DNA of 64,000 bases from Agapetus fuscipes. Its lineage: Eukaryota > Arthropoda > Insecta > Trichoptera > Glossosomatidae. Under the pieces are notes generated by a model, which saw only the letters and a program-made list of their open reading frames with translations, searched no databases and was not told the origin of the DNA. The stretch is taken from positions 13,763,960-13,827,959 of the forward strand of contig OX637333.1 in the NCBI GenBank assembly GCA_951799405.1. The letters are read 5' to 3'. Position 1 is the stretch's first letter; every line of letters starts with the position of its first letter. Shown here piece by piece: positions 10,906-21,314 of this stretch. Position numbers and translations under genes: made by a program.

Positions 10906-11339
10906 CTTTTTTTTAAAATAAGCTGTTTTGTCCCTAGCAGATGCCATTTTTTATCTACGTAATTTGTGTCTTTTTTTAGCATACTGCATTGTAAAATCTT
11001 TTGTTCATACAGCCACTAGCCACAAGTCTTTGTGGTTCAGAAAAGATGGACTTTTGTCTTTTCTAAATGTCACAAATCAACTGGTAGATTTGTATGAATT
11101 AAAAACAACGAAATGTCAAAATAATAATGCTCTCAAATACCTACAGCAATCTGAAATGTCAGATAATGTCAAACAATGTGAGGGTTCTATTGTTTTTAAG
11201 TAAATACACCTAAAGAGTAATGGATTCGACACGCTTATAGTGTGATGCTACTTCTACTTGACCGTGGTAGGCAGGACAGGGTGACACAACTTCGATACAA
11301 AATTAATTAGGTAGTGTGAAAAGACACTTAACTTCAGGA
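10906..11339. other. No gene recognised
   Basis: An open frame of about 90 codons lies on the + strand (10928-11203), but it shows no recognisable domain and has base composition like its surroundings. Confidence 0.5.
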
Positions 11340-13255
11340 ATCAAAATGTCAGCGGAGACATTCTGTGGAATAAAGACGATGTAAAAAAGAGATGGAAAGA
11401 ATATTTTAATGAGGTTTTTGGTGAAGATGAATGTGATTTAACTGTGAAAGGAGATTATGATGAGGGTAATGTTTTGAAAATATCGGAAGAAGAAGTAAGA
11501 AAGGTCATAAAGGAATTAAAGAATGGGAAACTGCAAGTGTGGATGGTGTGAGACCTGAGATGATGAAAGCGCGATGAGAATGTGTGATTGAATGGATGAA
11601 AGAGCTTTGCGAATTGTGTGTTAGTGTTAAGGAGGTTCCATCGGACTGGAGAGAGGCGGGCATTGTGCCAATTTACAAAGTTAAAGATGACAAAAAAGAC
11701 TGTCGTAACTTCAGACCGATTAGCCTTCTTATGTTCCAGGTAAAATGCTATGCAAGTTTCTAATCCATAGGGTAAGATTATTAACCCAGGAGAAGGTCTC
11801 AGATATACAATCTGGCTTTATGCCGGAAAGAGGTTGCGTAGACCAGATATTCGCGCTTCGACAGATAGTCGAAAAACAGTTGGCCGTAAATTAAAAGGTC
11901 TACACGTCTTTCGTAGATCTTGATAAAGCCTTCGACTCGGTGGATAGAAGTATGATGTGGTGTGTGCTAGAGAGGTATGGTGTGATCAAAGCACTTTTAA
12001 ACGCGATATGCGTCATCTATCTAAATAGCAGGGCGTGTGTCAGGGTGGATGGAGAATACAGCGAGTATTTTAATGTGTACAAGGGTGAGACAGGGTTGCA
12101 TAATGAGCCCATGGTTATTCAATATAATCATGGATCTAAAAATCTAAATCTAAATCTAAGCTGCAAAGATATATGTATCATTTGAGATTCATATTATATG
12201 CATTCCCACAAGCAGACATGCATAATTTCGCGCTCAAACATGCCGCATGTGGACCTACAATATAAAAACCCAATCTCAAATGAGCATAAGCTCTGCAACT
12301 CTTACCGACCTTCCCTGAAACAGGGGTGATATTGGCAAAGTGAACCATTTTTTACAGTATGGGTGGTCAGCCTCATACCAACAAGCGAATCTGGAAGGAC
12401 ATGGCATTCAGATCGGAGAGAGAAAAGTTGGAGTTCCACTTTATGCTGATGACGCAATATTATTTGCTGATTCAGCAGAGGAACTTCAGGCAATGCTCTC
12501 TAGTCTTAACCATGCTCTGTGTGTGAACAAGTTGAAAATTAATGCAAGAAATACGAAAGTACCGATTTTTGACAGAAGGGATAAATCTGAAGAATACACG
12601 TTTATGTTAAATGGTATCTACGAAAGTCTAAATTGTGGATGGATTTAGTTATTTGGGAAGTATATTTAAAAAGAATGGGAAGATGACAAGGGAACTTGAG
12701 AATAGGGTCTGGGTGTGTAAGGAAAAGCAAGTGGTCGGAGCAATAGGAAGAATAGCAAAGAACAAGCGATTGACGATGGATCTGAGAATGGCGGTACACA
12801 ATGGCATATTGATACCGACTTTGATGTATGGAAGTGAAGCATGGACAGTGAATGATAGCGAAGTAAGTAAAATATATTCGGTGGAAATGAAGCATTTGAG
12901 AAGCATGACAGGAAAAACTCTAAAGGATAGAGTTAGGAATGAATGGGTAAAGAAAGAAGATAATTTGAAAGAGGATGTGAAAGTTAAGGTACAAAAGAAT
13001 GTGATGAGATAGTTTGGGCATGTGGAAAGAATGTATGATGATCTACTGACAAAGTATGTATACTGAGGTAGTGTGAAAGGAAAAAGAGACGACCGAGAAA
13101 AGTATGGAGTGATCAGATTGTGGAGATTGTGAAAGAATGGGATGTACAAAGAGAGCGTAAAAGAAGAAAATGCATGAAAAAGGTGATGGATATGAATGAA
13201 TTGAAAGAGGTATGTAAGTATAGGAAAAAATGGAAGCAGCTCCAGCCGCATACCA
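11340..13255 (+). pseudogene. Decayed LINE ORF2, related to the 33853-36095 family, interrupted by family R
   Basis: Multiple frames carry RT fragments: KRWKEYFNEVFGEDE and VRKVIKELKNGK (11380-11530), a YRPIS-like region near 11700, the DLDKAFDSVDR equivalent near 11920, VPLYADDAILFADSAEEL (YADD, about 12435), and the C-terminal LMYGSEAWTVNDSEV and EMKHLRSMTGKTLKDRVRNE (12810-12960). Many stops and frameshifts show long decay. A family R copy sits at about 12148-12383, between the PQG-type motif and YADD. The sequence differs substantially from the minus-strand copies, so it is an older or separate subfamily. Confidence 0.8.
12148..12383 (-). repeat. Family R copy inside a LINE
   Basis: Full unit from AATCTAAGCTGCAAAGATAT to GGTCAGCCTCATACCAAC. 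Confidence 0.8.
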
Positions 13256-13272
13256 ACCTATAAGTCAAGGAA
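13243..13272 (-). repeat. Family R, 5'-end fragment
   Basis: Only CATACCAACCTATAAGTCAAGG and its border are present. Confidence 0.5.
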
Positions 13273-13574
13273 CCCTTACCCTCACCATTTTAATTTTCTT
13301 AATTTAATTTATATGTTTTATTTTTCTTTACTGTTTTTTTTAAATAGATTTGTGGAAAGGAATGCAATCCACCAACCTATTTTGCCTGGCCAGTTGTCTT
13401 CATGCGAAAGCAGAAGCTTGTGTGCATGCAATGGCATCTGTTGAACCAGGGTCGAAGTTATCGTCGCGGGATTCGAACCAGCGTTATCCGGTTCCAAATA
13501 ACCTGTCTTGATCCCCGCGGCCATAACACCGACTAAACTATTGTTTTATGAATTTCACTTAGTTTAAAATTTAT

Positions 13575-13740
13575 TCCTTGTCTTGTAGGTTGATATGAGA
13601 CTGAACACCCACATTGTAACAAAATGTTTCACTTTGATAAAGTCACCCCTGTTTCAGGAAAAGGTCCACATGCAGCATGTGTAAGCGAGAACATATACGT
13701 GTCTGCTTATGGTAATTCAACTTATACTCGTATAAATCTT
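13575..13740 (+). repeat. Family R copy, shortened
   Basis: Starts TCCTTGTCTTGTAGGTTGAT; the middle is deleted and the tail truncated. Confidence 0.65.
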
Positions 13741-13810
13741 AAATGTTATTTCGTACTTTAAAAAAAACATACATAGATAAGAATATTTCAAATAACTGCA
13801 GATTACTAGT

Positions 13811-14066
13811 TGTAACGAAATGAATTTGTTTGTTTGGTAGAATGGAACATTAGATTTGAATTTGAATAGAAAAAGGAAAACAAAAGAATGCAGAAACAGA
13901 GAGAGAAGCTTCCCTGGCGGGACAGCCATGAGCTGGTGTAAATTAGAATAAGAAATATTATTGTGTTGTGGTTATAAATAATTGTGAAACAAATAAAAGT
14001 AAACATTTAAAGTGGTTGTTATATTATTAATTGTGTCGATCATCTGTCAGAGGAAAAACCCTCACA
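13811..14066 (+). repeat. Solo LTR with TAGT target duplication
   Basis: Matches the 262-bp LTRs of the retrotransposon at 24812-28109 with scattered differences. It starts TGTAACGAAATGAATTTG and ends AACCCTCACA. It is flanked by TAGT on both sides (13807-13810 and 14067-14070), as expected from LTR-LTR recombination that removed the internal part. Confidence 0.9.
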
Positions 14067-14070
14067 TAGT

Positions 14071-14550
14071 TTACTCCAATCGTTTGCGTATCAGGCAGTT
14101 CAATTTGCTTGATATGCTACCATAAATATGGTAGTTTCCACGAACGTTACCGTCAGTTGAGTCTACCAAAGCTCGTTAACATTGTACCGATGAAAGGTAT
14201 TGAACTATTCGACCAATCATAATATGCACGCATTGACACATAGATAAGTATACTATAATACTACGTATTATAGATGTGCCACTGAACCCTGTTTCAGTGC
14301 ATTATGTAGGAAAAGCAAGGTATATGGAAATAGTAAAAAGAGTCATCTATACTTCGGGGCGTAAGGTTTTCGTACAAAACCCCCCCTGGGGACTTCTTCT
14401 TCTTCTTCTTAAAAAAATTTTTTTTTGTTTCTGCCATACTTATTTCACAAGAAAAACAACGTTTTATTACATAGATTTTTTTTTATTAACATTTGAAGGA
14501 GTGAATTATAATACAAATTTACAATGAAATAAAGCTTGTACATTCAAAAA
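14071..14550. other. No gene recognised
   Basis: AT-rich sequence with CTT repeats near 14395; nothing recognisable. Confidence 0.5.
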
Positions 14551-14552
14551 TC

Positions 14553-14775
14553 TTAACTTAAATCTAAGCTGCAAAGATAATATGTATCATTTAAGATTTA
14601 TATTAAACGTATTCCCACAAGCAGACATGTACAATTTCGCGCTAACACATGCCGCATGTGGACCTACAACATAAAAACCCAATCTCAAGTGAACATAAGC
14701 CCTGCAACTCTTGCCGACCTTCCCTGAAACAGGGGTGAAATTGGCAAAGTGAACCATTTTTAACAGTTTGGGTGA
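14553..14775 (-). repeat. Family R copy
   Basis: Begins AATCTAAGCTGCAAAGATAA and ends truncated after AACAGTTTGGGTG. Confidence 0.8.
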
Positions 14776-14821
14776 TACATTATTGTTATTGATACGTGAT
14801 TACATTAATAAATAATATTTT

Positions 14822-15147
14822 AGATAGTTTAGTTGGTAGAGTGCTTGCATTCCATGCCGTGAGCTGGGGTTCGAATCCCACCAAGGCAGGTTGTCAGAAA
14901 TGATTACCGGTTTCGGTGTTTATTTCAAACCCCAAATCAAAATACCGGCAAGATTTACTCAGCCTTAACCAGAAATGAGTACCAGTCCTCTCGGGAACTG
15001 GGAAACTCCCACACTAACGAAAAGGTTGGTGTAAGGCCGACCCCCTTACCTGTAAAAATAAATAGGTTCAACTCGCCACATGCGACCCCTTTGGGGATAA
15101 CGCGGCAAGAAGTTACACTATATGTGAAGCTTAGTTGCGTTTTTTTA
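14822..15147 (+). repeat. tRNA-derived SINE (SINE-B)
   Basis: The head TAGTTGGTAGAGTGCTTGC looks like a tRNA A box, and GGGGTTCGAATCCCACC is a near-perfect B box. The body GGTTGGTGTAAGGCCGACC and the end AAGCTTAGTTGCGTTTTTTT recur at 49046-49318, with a reverse fragment near 33760-33835. It is not a functional tRNA gene: the sequence continues for about 250 bp past the tRNA-like head. Confidence 0.8.
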
Positions 15148-15404
15148 TGCCCATGAAGTATAAAATATTATGGTATAAACTTGAAACAATTATTTTTGGA
15201 CAGTTTGCAACGTCTTTTGGAGAAAATAGTTCAATGTTTTGTCATTATAATAATCAAATTATTTAATTTACATAGTTGTATTTCTAGCCTATTTATGGTT
15301 TTACCAACAGTTTCTATTTAATCTAATAACTCGAAGACAAGAAAACAGTTTGTAAATAAAATTTTACACTTTCACATTCACTTTCATGATTTGTTTTATC
15401 TGAT
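15148..15404. other. No gene recognised
   Basis: AT-rich intronic or upstream sequence without recognisable features. Confidence 0.45.
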
Positions 15405-15550
15405 GTATTTCTTCTGTGTTCTTGCAGGTCAGACCATGGTCCTTTTGCAACTTTTTTATCTGCCGACGTTTCGCTTTCACGGCCAGGATTCTTAAGGCGA
15501 TGTTCTGGTATTTTTATGGGGTTGCTCGTTTTCAGTGACTGACTGGAAGT
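15405..15550 (-). repeat. Penelope-like 3'-end fragment with hammerhead-like motif
   Basis: The minus strand reads CTTAAGAATCCTGGCCGTGA then AAGCGAAACGTCGGCAG and ACCATGGTCTGACCTGCAAG. The same series (GAACGTCGGCAG...ACATGGTCTAACC) is found at 17700-17760, and a related one follows the PLE at 4790-4850. This is consistent with a shared PLE tail. Confidence 0.45.
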
Positions 15551-16754
15551 ATGATGAAAATTGTGGGAATTGGAAGAATCAATTTCTGAAACATAAATAA
15601 AAAAATAATAATTATTTTATGGGTTCAAAATTTGTGAGAAAGAAGGAAGGTCCAAGATAATATTGTTTTTGCTAATCTCATCGATGTGAAATTCAATGGA
15701 AGTTTCCTCGCTCCCATAAAAACGTTCTCATTTCTTATGAAGGCTAATAAACTTGCTGGTACTAGTACTAAGATTTCAATAAGGCAAAAATACCAAAACG
15801 GAAAATACTATCTGACACCGTCCATGACAATTGAATCCAAGCCATGGTGTTAAATGCGAGCGTTTGTCAAAATTAAGTGTCGACCAAACGTTATTTCTTA
15901 AACATTTTACAAAATCAATGACATATTACATGCACATTAAAAAATATAAGATAAACAGCAACTTACTTGGATTTCCACTACCGCTTACGGTAGACTCATT
16001 TCTTGTAAACATTCACACTTCACTTCATAAAAATGTCCAATCACTGAATGAAAAAGCGCATTTTTTCTGTAATTGTTTGACAAACAAAAAGTAATTTTTG
16101 TCATTTTTTTCAGCAGACGCCATTAAACACAGACAACAAATTTCTACTGTCACATGTTTTGATTGGAACAAAATTTGAATTTCAAAAAGAAAACTACCTA
16201 CCCTCATTTAAATGATTACTTGCCATCTAGCGTATTTTTTTGGAAGTTTGCATGTAAAAGAAGCTTACAAAATATATCTTTCTCATTTGGGATCAGGGCG
16301 TGAATTTAAAGCATATGTGTCAGACAGAGACAACTGTCAAGGCAATATCTCTATGAGTTTCTGATTGAAATCATATTTAATTTTAGAATGCTGGTTCATT
16401 TGTTCCCAGTGACAGGAGCCTGCATTGACACCTAGCGGCGCTATTGCAAGCTTTCAAATAGGCAAATCTAACGTACCGTCGACGGTAACATGCTATCTAC
16501 CGTCCTGATGAGACTTCCAGCCCTGGAGAGGCTCTGGCCACCCCTAGCGGAATGGTGACAGAGTTACAGTTACGTTCTGTATTTACCATAACCGTCAACT
16601 GAATACGTTTCACAATAATCTATAACCTACATAAGTTAAAAAATATTGTATTTACATATCAGTGCATTTACGAAATTTCCATATTGTTACCTACCAAAGC
16701 TGTGTACGTCTCTGCAGACCTGTTTGATTTAAAATTGCGCATTCCATGTTTCAG
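15551..16754. other. Sequence upstream of the first visible KChIP exon
   Basis: No coding exon or repeat recognised, apart from the polypyrimidine tract and acceptor at 16740-16754. Presumably part of the preceding intron. Confidence 0.5.
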
Positions 16755-16824
16755 GAATGTCCGGAGGGAGTGGTGCAGGAGGACTCCTTCAAGGACATCT
16801 ACGCCAAGTTCTTTCCTCATGGAA
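16755..16824 (+). CDS. KCNIP: KChIP-like calcium sensor, internal exon (70 bp)
   Basis: This exon of a Kv-channel-interacting protein (neuronal calcium sensor family) reads [20 protein letters not shown] then PHG plus one extra base. It covers the helix leading out of the first, usually non-binding EF-hand. A pyrimidine-rich tract and TTTCAG precede it, and GTGAGT follows at 16825. The 70-bp length with a one-base overhang joins in frame to the 71-bp exon at 45072, the exon size pair I recall for KChIP genes. The ECPEG and FFPHG motifs are typical of KChIP proteins, which bind calcium and the cytoplasmic N-terminus of Kv4 channels. The wording is closest to the insect CG5890 protein as I recall it. 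Earlier exons lie to the left of the window or were not recognised. Other neuronal calcium sensors (frequenin, recoverin) differ here. Confidence 0.9.
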
Positions 16825-16832
16825 GTGAGTAC

Positions 16833-17258
16833 CTATATCACATAATTAGCTTCCTTTGTGTCATCGTCACATCTGATTATGGCGGTCTTATTCTTGTATA
16901 GTACCTGGATTATACGTCTATCTCTGTATTTGATATCAATTCTCTTCAAAATCTCGAAGAGTTTTCTCCATTCTACTTTGTCAAAGGCTTTCTCCAGGTC
17001 TATAAATGCGATGTACGTGTTTTGGTTTCTTTTTATTCTCTTTTCTAGTAGTATTCGTGAAGACAGTATTGCTTCTCTGGTTCCTACACCTCTTCTGAAG
17101 CCACACTGGTCTCTGGAAAGACTGTTCTCTACTTTTGGTTCAATTCTCTTTAGAATGATATTAGTCAATATTTTTGAGGCATGGGCTATTAGGCTGAAAG
17201 TTCTGTGCTGTTCACACTTTGTCTTACCTGCCTTCTTTGGTAATGTGACAATCGGGTA
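16833..17258 (-). pseudogene. LINE reverse-transcriptase fragment (right half)
   Basis: The minus strand encodes IVTLPKKAGKTKCEQHRTFS, LIAHASKILTNIILKRIEPK, DQCGFRRGVGTREAIL, then YIAFIDLEKAFDKVEWRKLF with the catalytic Asp region, and ends near [20 protein letters not shown]. It lacks the YADD motif and everything beyond. The fragment starts only about 8 bp after the KChIP exon donor at 16825, inside the intron. The missing upstream part lies at 17932-18065 across an inserted element. A third LINE type, different from those elsewhere in the window. Confidence 0.8.
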
Positions 17259-17931
17259 ATTGCAGTGGTAGGGAAAACTGTTAAAAATAATATGGTTGTG
17301 TAGAGTACATTTCAAGGATCACAATCATATACTTTTTAAGTAGTAAAAACAAATTTATCATTGATAATTTTGAAAAATGAAATGCGGAGAATTTGTATCC
17401 CGCCAAAAATGCAGTGTGAACGGCTAGGGACGTTTGTCGTCATTTTGACGACAAACGTCGCTGTCAAACTGAAACTGACTACCTGGGCCATTTGACACCT
17501 AAACTCCGAAGATCTGACGTCATATCCGCCCGAATTGTGTGTATCCCTGCGCATGCGCAGCCACCCCCCAACGCATCCACCCCGCCAATCACCACGAAGA
17601 TACATTATGACAGAGATGAGAAGAGCATCAGCAGCCAGCCAGTTGCCAAAAGTAAACGGAGGATAAAGGTCCCTCGTCGCTACGAGCCTTGATAATGTTC
17701 CCCGCTCGAGGGAGTGAACGTCGGCAGATATAATAACTGCAAGTAGAACATGGTCTAACCCGAAAACAACTATACCAAAGAAATCACCTGTTTTAGCGGA
17801 AATGGAAAATACGCGAATTTTAAAGAGCTATAATTTAAAAACTAAGCCACATATTTTTTTTTTTAAAACGCAGATGCATTTAAAAAACTATAGCCAACCA
17901 TTTTATGAAATAAAAAAAAAAGTGAAATTAC
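17259..17931. mobile_element. Non-autonomous TIR element inserted in a LINE
   Basis: The ends CGGGTAATTGCAG and GTGAAATTACCCT are imperfect inverted repeats, and the LINE frame (EKCLI / VTLPKK) is continuous across the insertion. The target duplication is short and uncertain (AT). Inside is a perfect 14-bp inverted repeat with a 3-nt loop (17429-17459) and a GC-rich patch at 17500-17600. No transposase is encoded. Confidence 0.5.
17700..17765 (+). repeat. Penelope-like tail fragment
   Basis: GAACGTCGGCAGATATAA followed by ACATGGTCTAACCCGAAAAC resembles the segment at 15405-15550. Confidence 0.35.
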
Positions 17932-18065
17932 CCTATTAGGCATTTCTCGAAGTCCGCTGGTATCTCTCCAGTTTTATATATTGTCTGTATCATTCTAAAC
18001 AGGGCATCTGTGGTTCCTTTTCCTGCTGATTTAATTAGTTCGGCTGGGACTCTCCTACTACTTCT
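17932..18065 (-). pseudogene. LINE reverse-transcriptase fragment (left half)
   Basis: The minus strand encodes RRVPAELIKSAGKGTTDALF, MIQTIYKTGEIPADFEKCL, the finger region directly upstream of IVTLPKK at 17258. Together the two pieces form one LINE copy. Confidence 0.7.
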
Positions 18066-18266
18066 ACCTTATTGACAGATAAGTCAAATATACTTGTACT
18101 TTATTATTTATTACTCAATGCTCATTATTGTGAGTAGGTACACAACATAAGGTTGCAACGAATCCCATAGAGTCTATGGTATAGACAAAGAATTTGTGAC
18201 GTTACAAGGCCATGTTGCTAGGGAAAAGGCAAAAAAATATATTGTTAATGGTCGTTTAGAACAGTA

Positions 18267-18502
18267 CCCTTAGTACGAGTTGCAAAACTTGAGAGAAGTA
18301 AAGTTTACGGAAAATATTAAAGAGTGTTTTCTCCCAAAATCTGCCGTTTTTGTTTCTTACACTTTATGGTCTTAGCAAAAGAGTTACAGTGATGAAGAAA
18401 ATCAAGTTCAAACAAACAAAAACGGCAGATTTTGGGAGAAATCACTCTTTAATAATTGCCGTAAACTTTACATTACTCAAGTTTTGCAACTCGTACTAAG
18501 GG
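18267..18502. repeat. Foldback MITE flanked by TA
   Basis: Inverted arms of about 90 bp start CCCTTAGTACGAGTTGC at both ends; TA occurs on each side (18265-18266, 18503-18504). The arms include a segment around TTCTCCCAAAATCTGCCG. Size and TA flanks suggest a Tc1/mariner-type non-autonomous element. Confidence 0.75.
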
Positions 18503-18504
18503 TA

Positions 18505-18967
18505 CGTAGTCCGACACAAGCGTGACGTTTTCCTGCCGAGAAAAACTTCTAAATTCATGCTGAGTCATTGAGGTATATAAACCTCAATGTGCTGAATCCA
18601 CTTTTATTTTAACTTCTGCTTTTGCATAACATTAAGCATAGACAACGCGGAAGAGCGTGTCGGAAAATAAATGAAATTATTTGAAAATGGAGGTACGTGT
18701 TATAAAGGCAAAATCAAAGTTAATATTATGCAATTTGTGTTGACACGTGAATCCCGCCTCTTGTCGGCTTGCGGAGCACTCGGAATACAGATTCATTGCA
18801 TAAATAAAAATATATGGGTCGCTTAAAAATAGACATGGCCGCGCTGTTATGTCAGATTATGTAGTGGGTACTGTGTGTACGACATACCCGCATACTAACG
18901 AGCTGTGCTAACTACACTACATACATTATAATATTATTATACCATTATACCTACCTAAAACAACGTG
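18505..18967. other. No gene recognised
   Basis: Unique-looking intronic sequence. Confidence 0.45.
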
Positions 18968-18970
18968 TAA

Positions 18971-19145
18971 GGCTGGTTTTAGTGTCGCGCTGACAACGCG
19001 CTGACCGTCAGCGCTGACCGTTCAAAATATATGAACTTGTAGGAAGCGTTTTAGAATGGCGCGTAGCTGTCAGCGCGACAAGTTCATATATTTGGCTGTC
19101 AGCGCTGACGGTCAGCGTGTTGTCAGCGCGACACTAAAACCAGCC
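18971..19145. repeat. Palindromic MITE flanked by TAA
   Basis: About 48-bp terminal inverted repeats, GC-rich, starting GGCTGGTTTTAGTGTCGCGC. TAA occurs on both sides (18968-18970, 19146-19148). A 3-bp TAA duplication is typical of the PIF/Harbinger superfamily. Confidence 0.8.
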
Positions 19146-19190
19146 TAAATGCCTCACCTTCACGTAAAATGAAAAAAGCTATATCACTAA

Positions 19191-19860
19191 GGCAGTGTTC
19201 GGCATACTTTTTGTGTTTAAGGTACACCAATCAAATAAAAAAAAAATAGTGGTAGATACACCAAAGAAAAAAGCAACGACTATTTAATATTTATTTATTA
19301 CTAAAATCAAAATACCAAATATGAAAAGATGTTTAGTGAGAAATGTGAACCTGTTTAACTGATCACAGGCGATCAAAATTTTGAGCAATCGTTGATAAGG
19401 CTGCTCTCATCTCTTCATTGATCGTCCTCAGGCGCTCTCTTTTTTCGATTTAACAGTAGTGAGAGTTGAAAATCCCAATTCGCATAAGTAGGTTGTGGCA
19501 AATGGTATAGAATTGCAACAGCACGCTTTGAAAGCAGTGGATACTCAGTTTTTATATGCAGCCAAAAATGTGCTGCCTCTACTTCGGAAAATTTTAGTTT
19601 TAATGTCCGATCAGTTAACTCCATGAATTCTTCCTGCTCGTTTATCGGTAAGTGTCCAAGGGAAATGTTATCCGAGAATGGATTCCGTTCCCAGTCGGCA
19701 GTCCATAGGTTGCAACTTGCAGGTCACACTTAGGAAAATAACAGTTAATTTTTTCTGGTAATAGCTCCAAGTGTTTCACTATCAAAAACTTTTTTTCTGA
19801 ATCGGCAGCCGACGGCGGCACTGGGCACACCAACTCGCTGCCTTAGTTCTTGTTTATCGT
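19191..19860 (-). pseudogene. hAT transposase C-terminal remnant (ZBED/GTF2IRD2-like)
   Basis: The minus strand encodes HLELLPEKINCYFPKCDLQV (19700-19780), then SEVEAAHFWLHIKTEYPLLS and KRAVAILYHLPQPTYAN (19450-19600). This is the pattern of the hAT dimerisation domain (FW..V..EYP.LS..A...L..F.TTY). The end CAGTGTTCGGCATAC at 19191 looks like a hAT terminus in the right place downstream of the transposase. Stops, a missing CE..FS motif and internal deletions show it is dead. Confidence 0.65.
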
Positions 19861-19905
19861 ATACGCCATTTAGAATTTTTTTCATGAGCAATGTTTGCAT
19901 GTGTA

Positions 19906-20170
19906 CTCAGGCCCGGATTTAGGGCGGTTCGAGCGGTGCGACCGAACCAGGGCCCCCACGTTCAGAGGGCCCCGAAGAACTTCGAAAAAGTTCTAAAAAA
20001 TGAAGTATGGATTGATTTTGAACTCTTTTGACTCAAAAAGCTGCGTTTTGTCCAGACAAAGACACCGATAATAAAAGTTTCTCAAAGCGAACGTTCGGGG
20101 CCCCAAAGACCTGAATGGGGCCCCTGACGACTTAAATGGGCCTCCAAAAATGTTAAACAAAGTCCCCAGT
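19906..20170. repeat. hAT-like repeat end (CAGGCCCGGATTTAG)
   Basis: Starts CAGGCCCGGATTTAGGGCGG, a common hAT-type terminus, with a GGGCCCC-rich body (GGGGCCCCAAAGACC, GGGGCCCCTGACGAC). No right terminus was identified. Confidence 0.45.
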
Positions 20171-20610
20171 AACAAAGAAAAAAGTTTCTAGGTAAAAAGT
20201 AAGAAAAAAAGGATAGGTAAACAAAGATATCGAACGTGTATTATTTTACAACACCTGTGCGTGTCTAGGATAATAGCTGTATAACTTGCTTTTGCTGACA
20301 GCGGCGAAAATAAAAGGTCCAGACAGTTTTAAAACTATTTATTGTCTTTGGCGTTGAGGAGATACCTAAACATCGCAAATTTAGACAATGAATGCTTTAT
20401 TGAAGCAAGACACTGTTGAAAAAGAATGCAAATTTGTTAATGGATGTAAGTTTTTTTGAGCTTTTGTGATGAAAATAGTAATTTTATTTATATGTAAATT
20501 ATTGGTGAACAGGAGATTTTTTTAACGATAGGCCAATGCCACCCTAGTAACATGAAAAGGCGACAATTACACGTGACGCTTGTGGGCATGCATTAAATAT
20601 GAGCTTTCTA
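20171..20610. other. No gene recognised
   Basis: AT-rich intronic sequence; a few bases near 20555-20600 resemble a worn family R fragment. Confidence 0.4.
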
Positions 20611-20614
20611 TAAT

Positions 20615-20805
20615 AATCTATAATCTAAGTTGCAAGGATATATTATAAGGCTCTCAAATGCATGCCCACAAACAAACACGTGTAGTTCGCGCTTACAAAT
20701 GCTGAATGTGTACTTACAAATAAAATCCAAGCCTCAGATGAACATAAGCCCTATAACTTTTGCCGACCTTTCCTGACACAGGGGTGACATTGGCAAAGTG
20801 CACCG
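20615..20805 (-). repeat. Family R copy, truncated at its 5' side
   Basis: From AATCTATAATCTAAGTTGCA to CATTGGCAAAGTGCACC; the GGTGGTCAGCC end is lost. Confidence 0.8.
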
Positions 20806-20888
20806 AAATTAAATTTCAATATATCTTTACAACAAGGTTGCAATTATGTTGGAAATATGTAAAATTGCATTAACATATTCAATTACAT

Positions 20889-20960
20889 CTAAAATCTATA
20901 ATCTAAGTTGCCAAGACGTATTAACATTTATGATTTATATTTAATGCATGCCCATAACAA
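20889..20960 (-). repeat. Family R, tail fragment
   Basis: AATCTATAATCTAAGTTGCC and the following part only. Confidence 0.6.
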
Positions 20961-21314
20961 TTTGTAACAATAATGTTGGGTGTAGTCAAATTTCAAATCA
21001 AAATGTAAAAAAGTAAAAAAAAGTGGTTAAAAGGGCACATTATTACCCCATCTACTTCACAAGTCACAGTACACATAAGGCAAAAGATTTTAAAGCCAAA
21101 TTGGGCCACAAGAATTAAAAATAGCAAAAGTTATAACCATTTGTAAGGAGCACAAGATTTTGTGTATGTGTTTTTGTTTTTTGACATTTCACTATCGTAT
21201 TAAATGAATAATAATCATTAAATATTATAAATATTTTAACAAAAAATAATCTGCAAATTGTCAACACTGTACAGAGTGAATCTTTTAAAACATTTGGCAA
21301 TCACATCAGAAAAC
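20961..21314 (+). other. Probable 5' region of the LINE at 21315-28891
   Basis: No repeats or coding signal; its place directly upstream of ORF1 suggests LINE 5' UTR, but the border is not visible. Confidence 0.3.

Noticed and set aside
10928..11203. Possible small gene of about 90 codons
   Set aside because: No start context, domain or conservation evidence.
12649..13251. 200-codon minus-strand open frame
   Set aside because: It is the antisense shadow of the decayed LINE ORF2 on the + strand and shows no domain.
17492..17692. Proline-rich + strand frame in a GC-rich patch
   Set aside because: Lies inside a TIR element within a broken LINE; no similarity recognised and a chance frame is likely.
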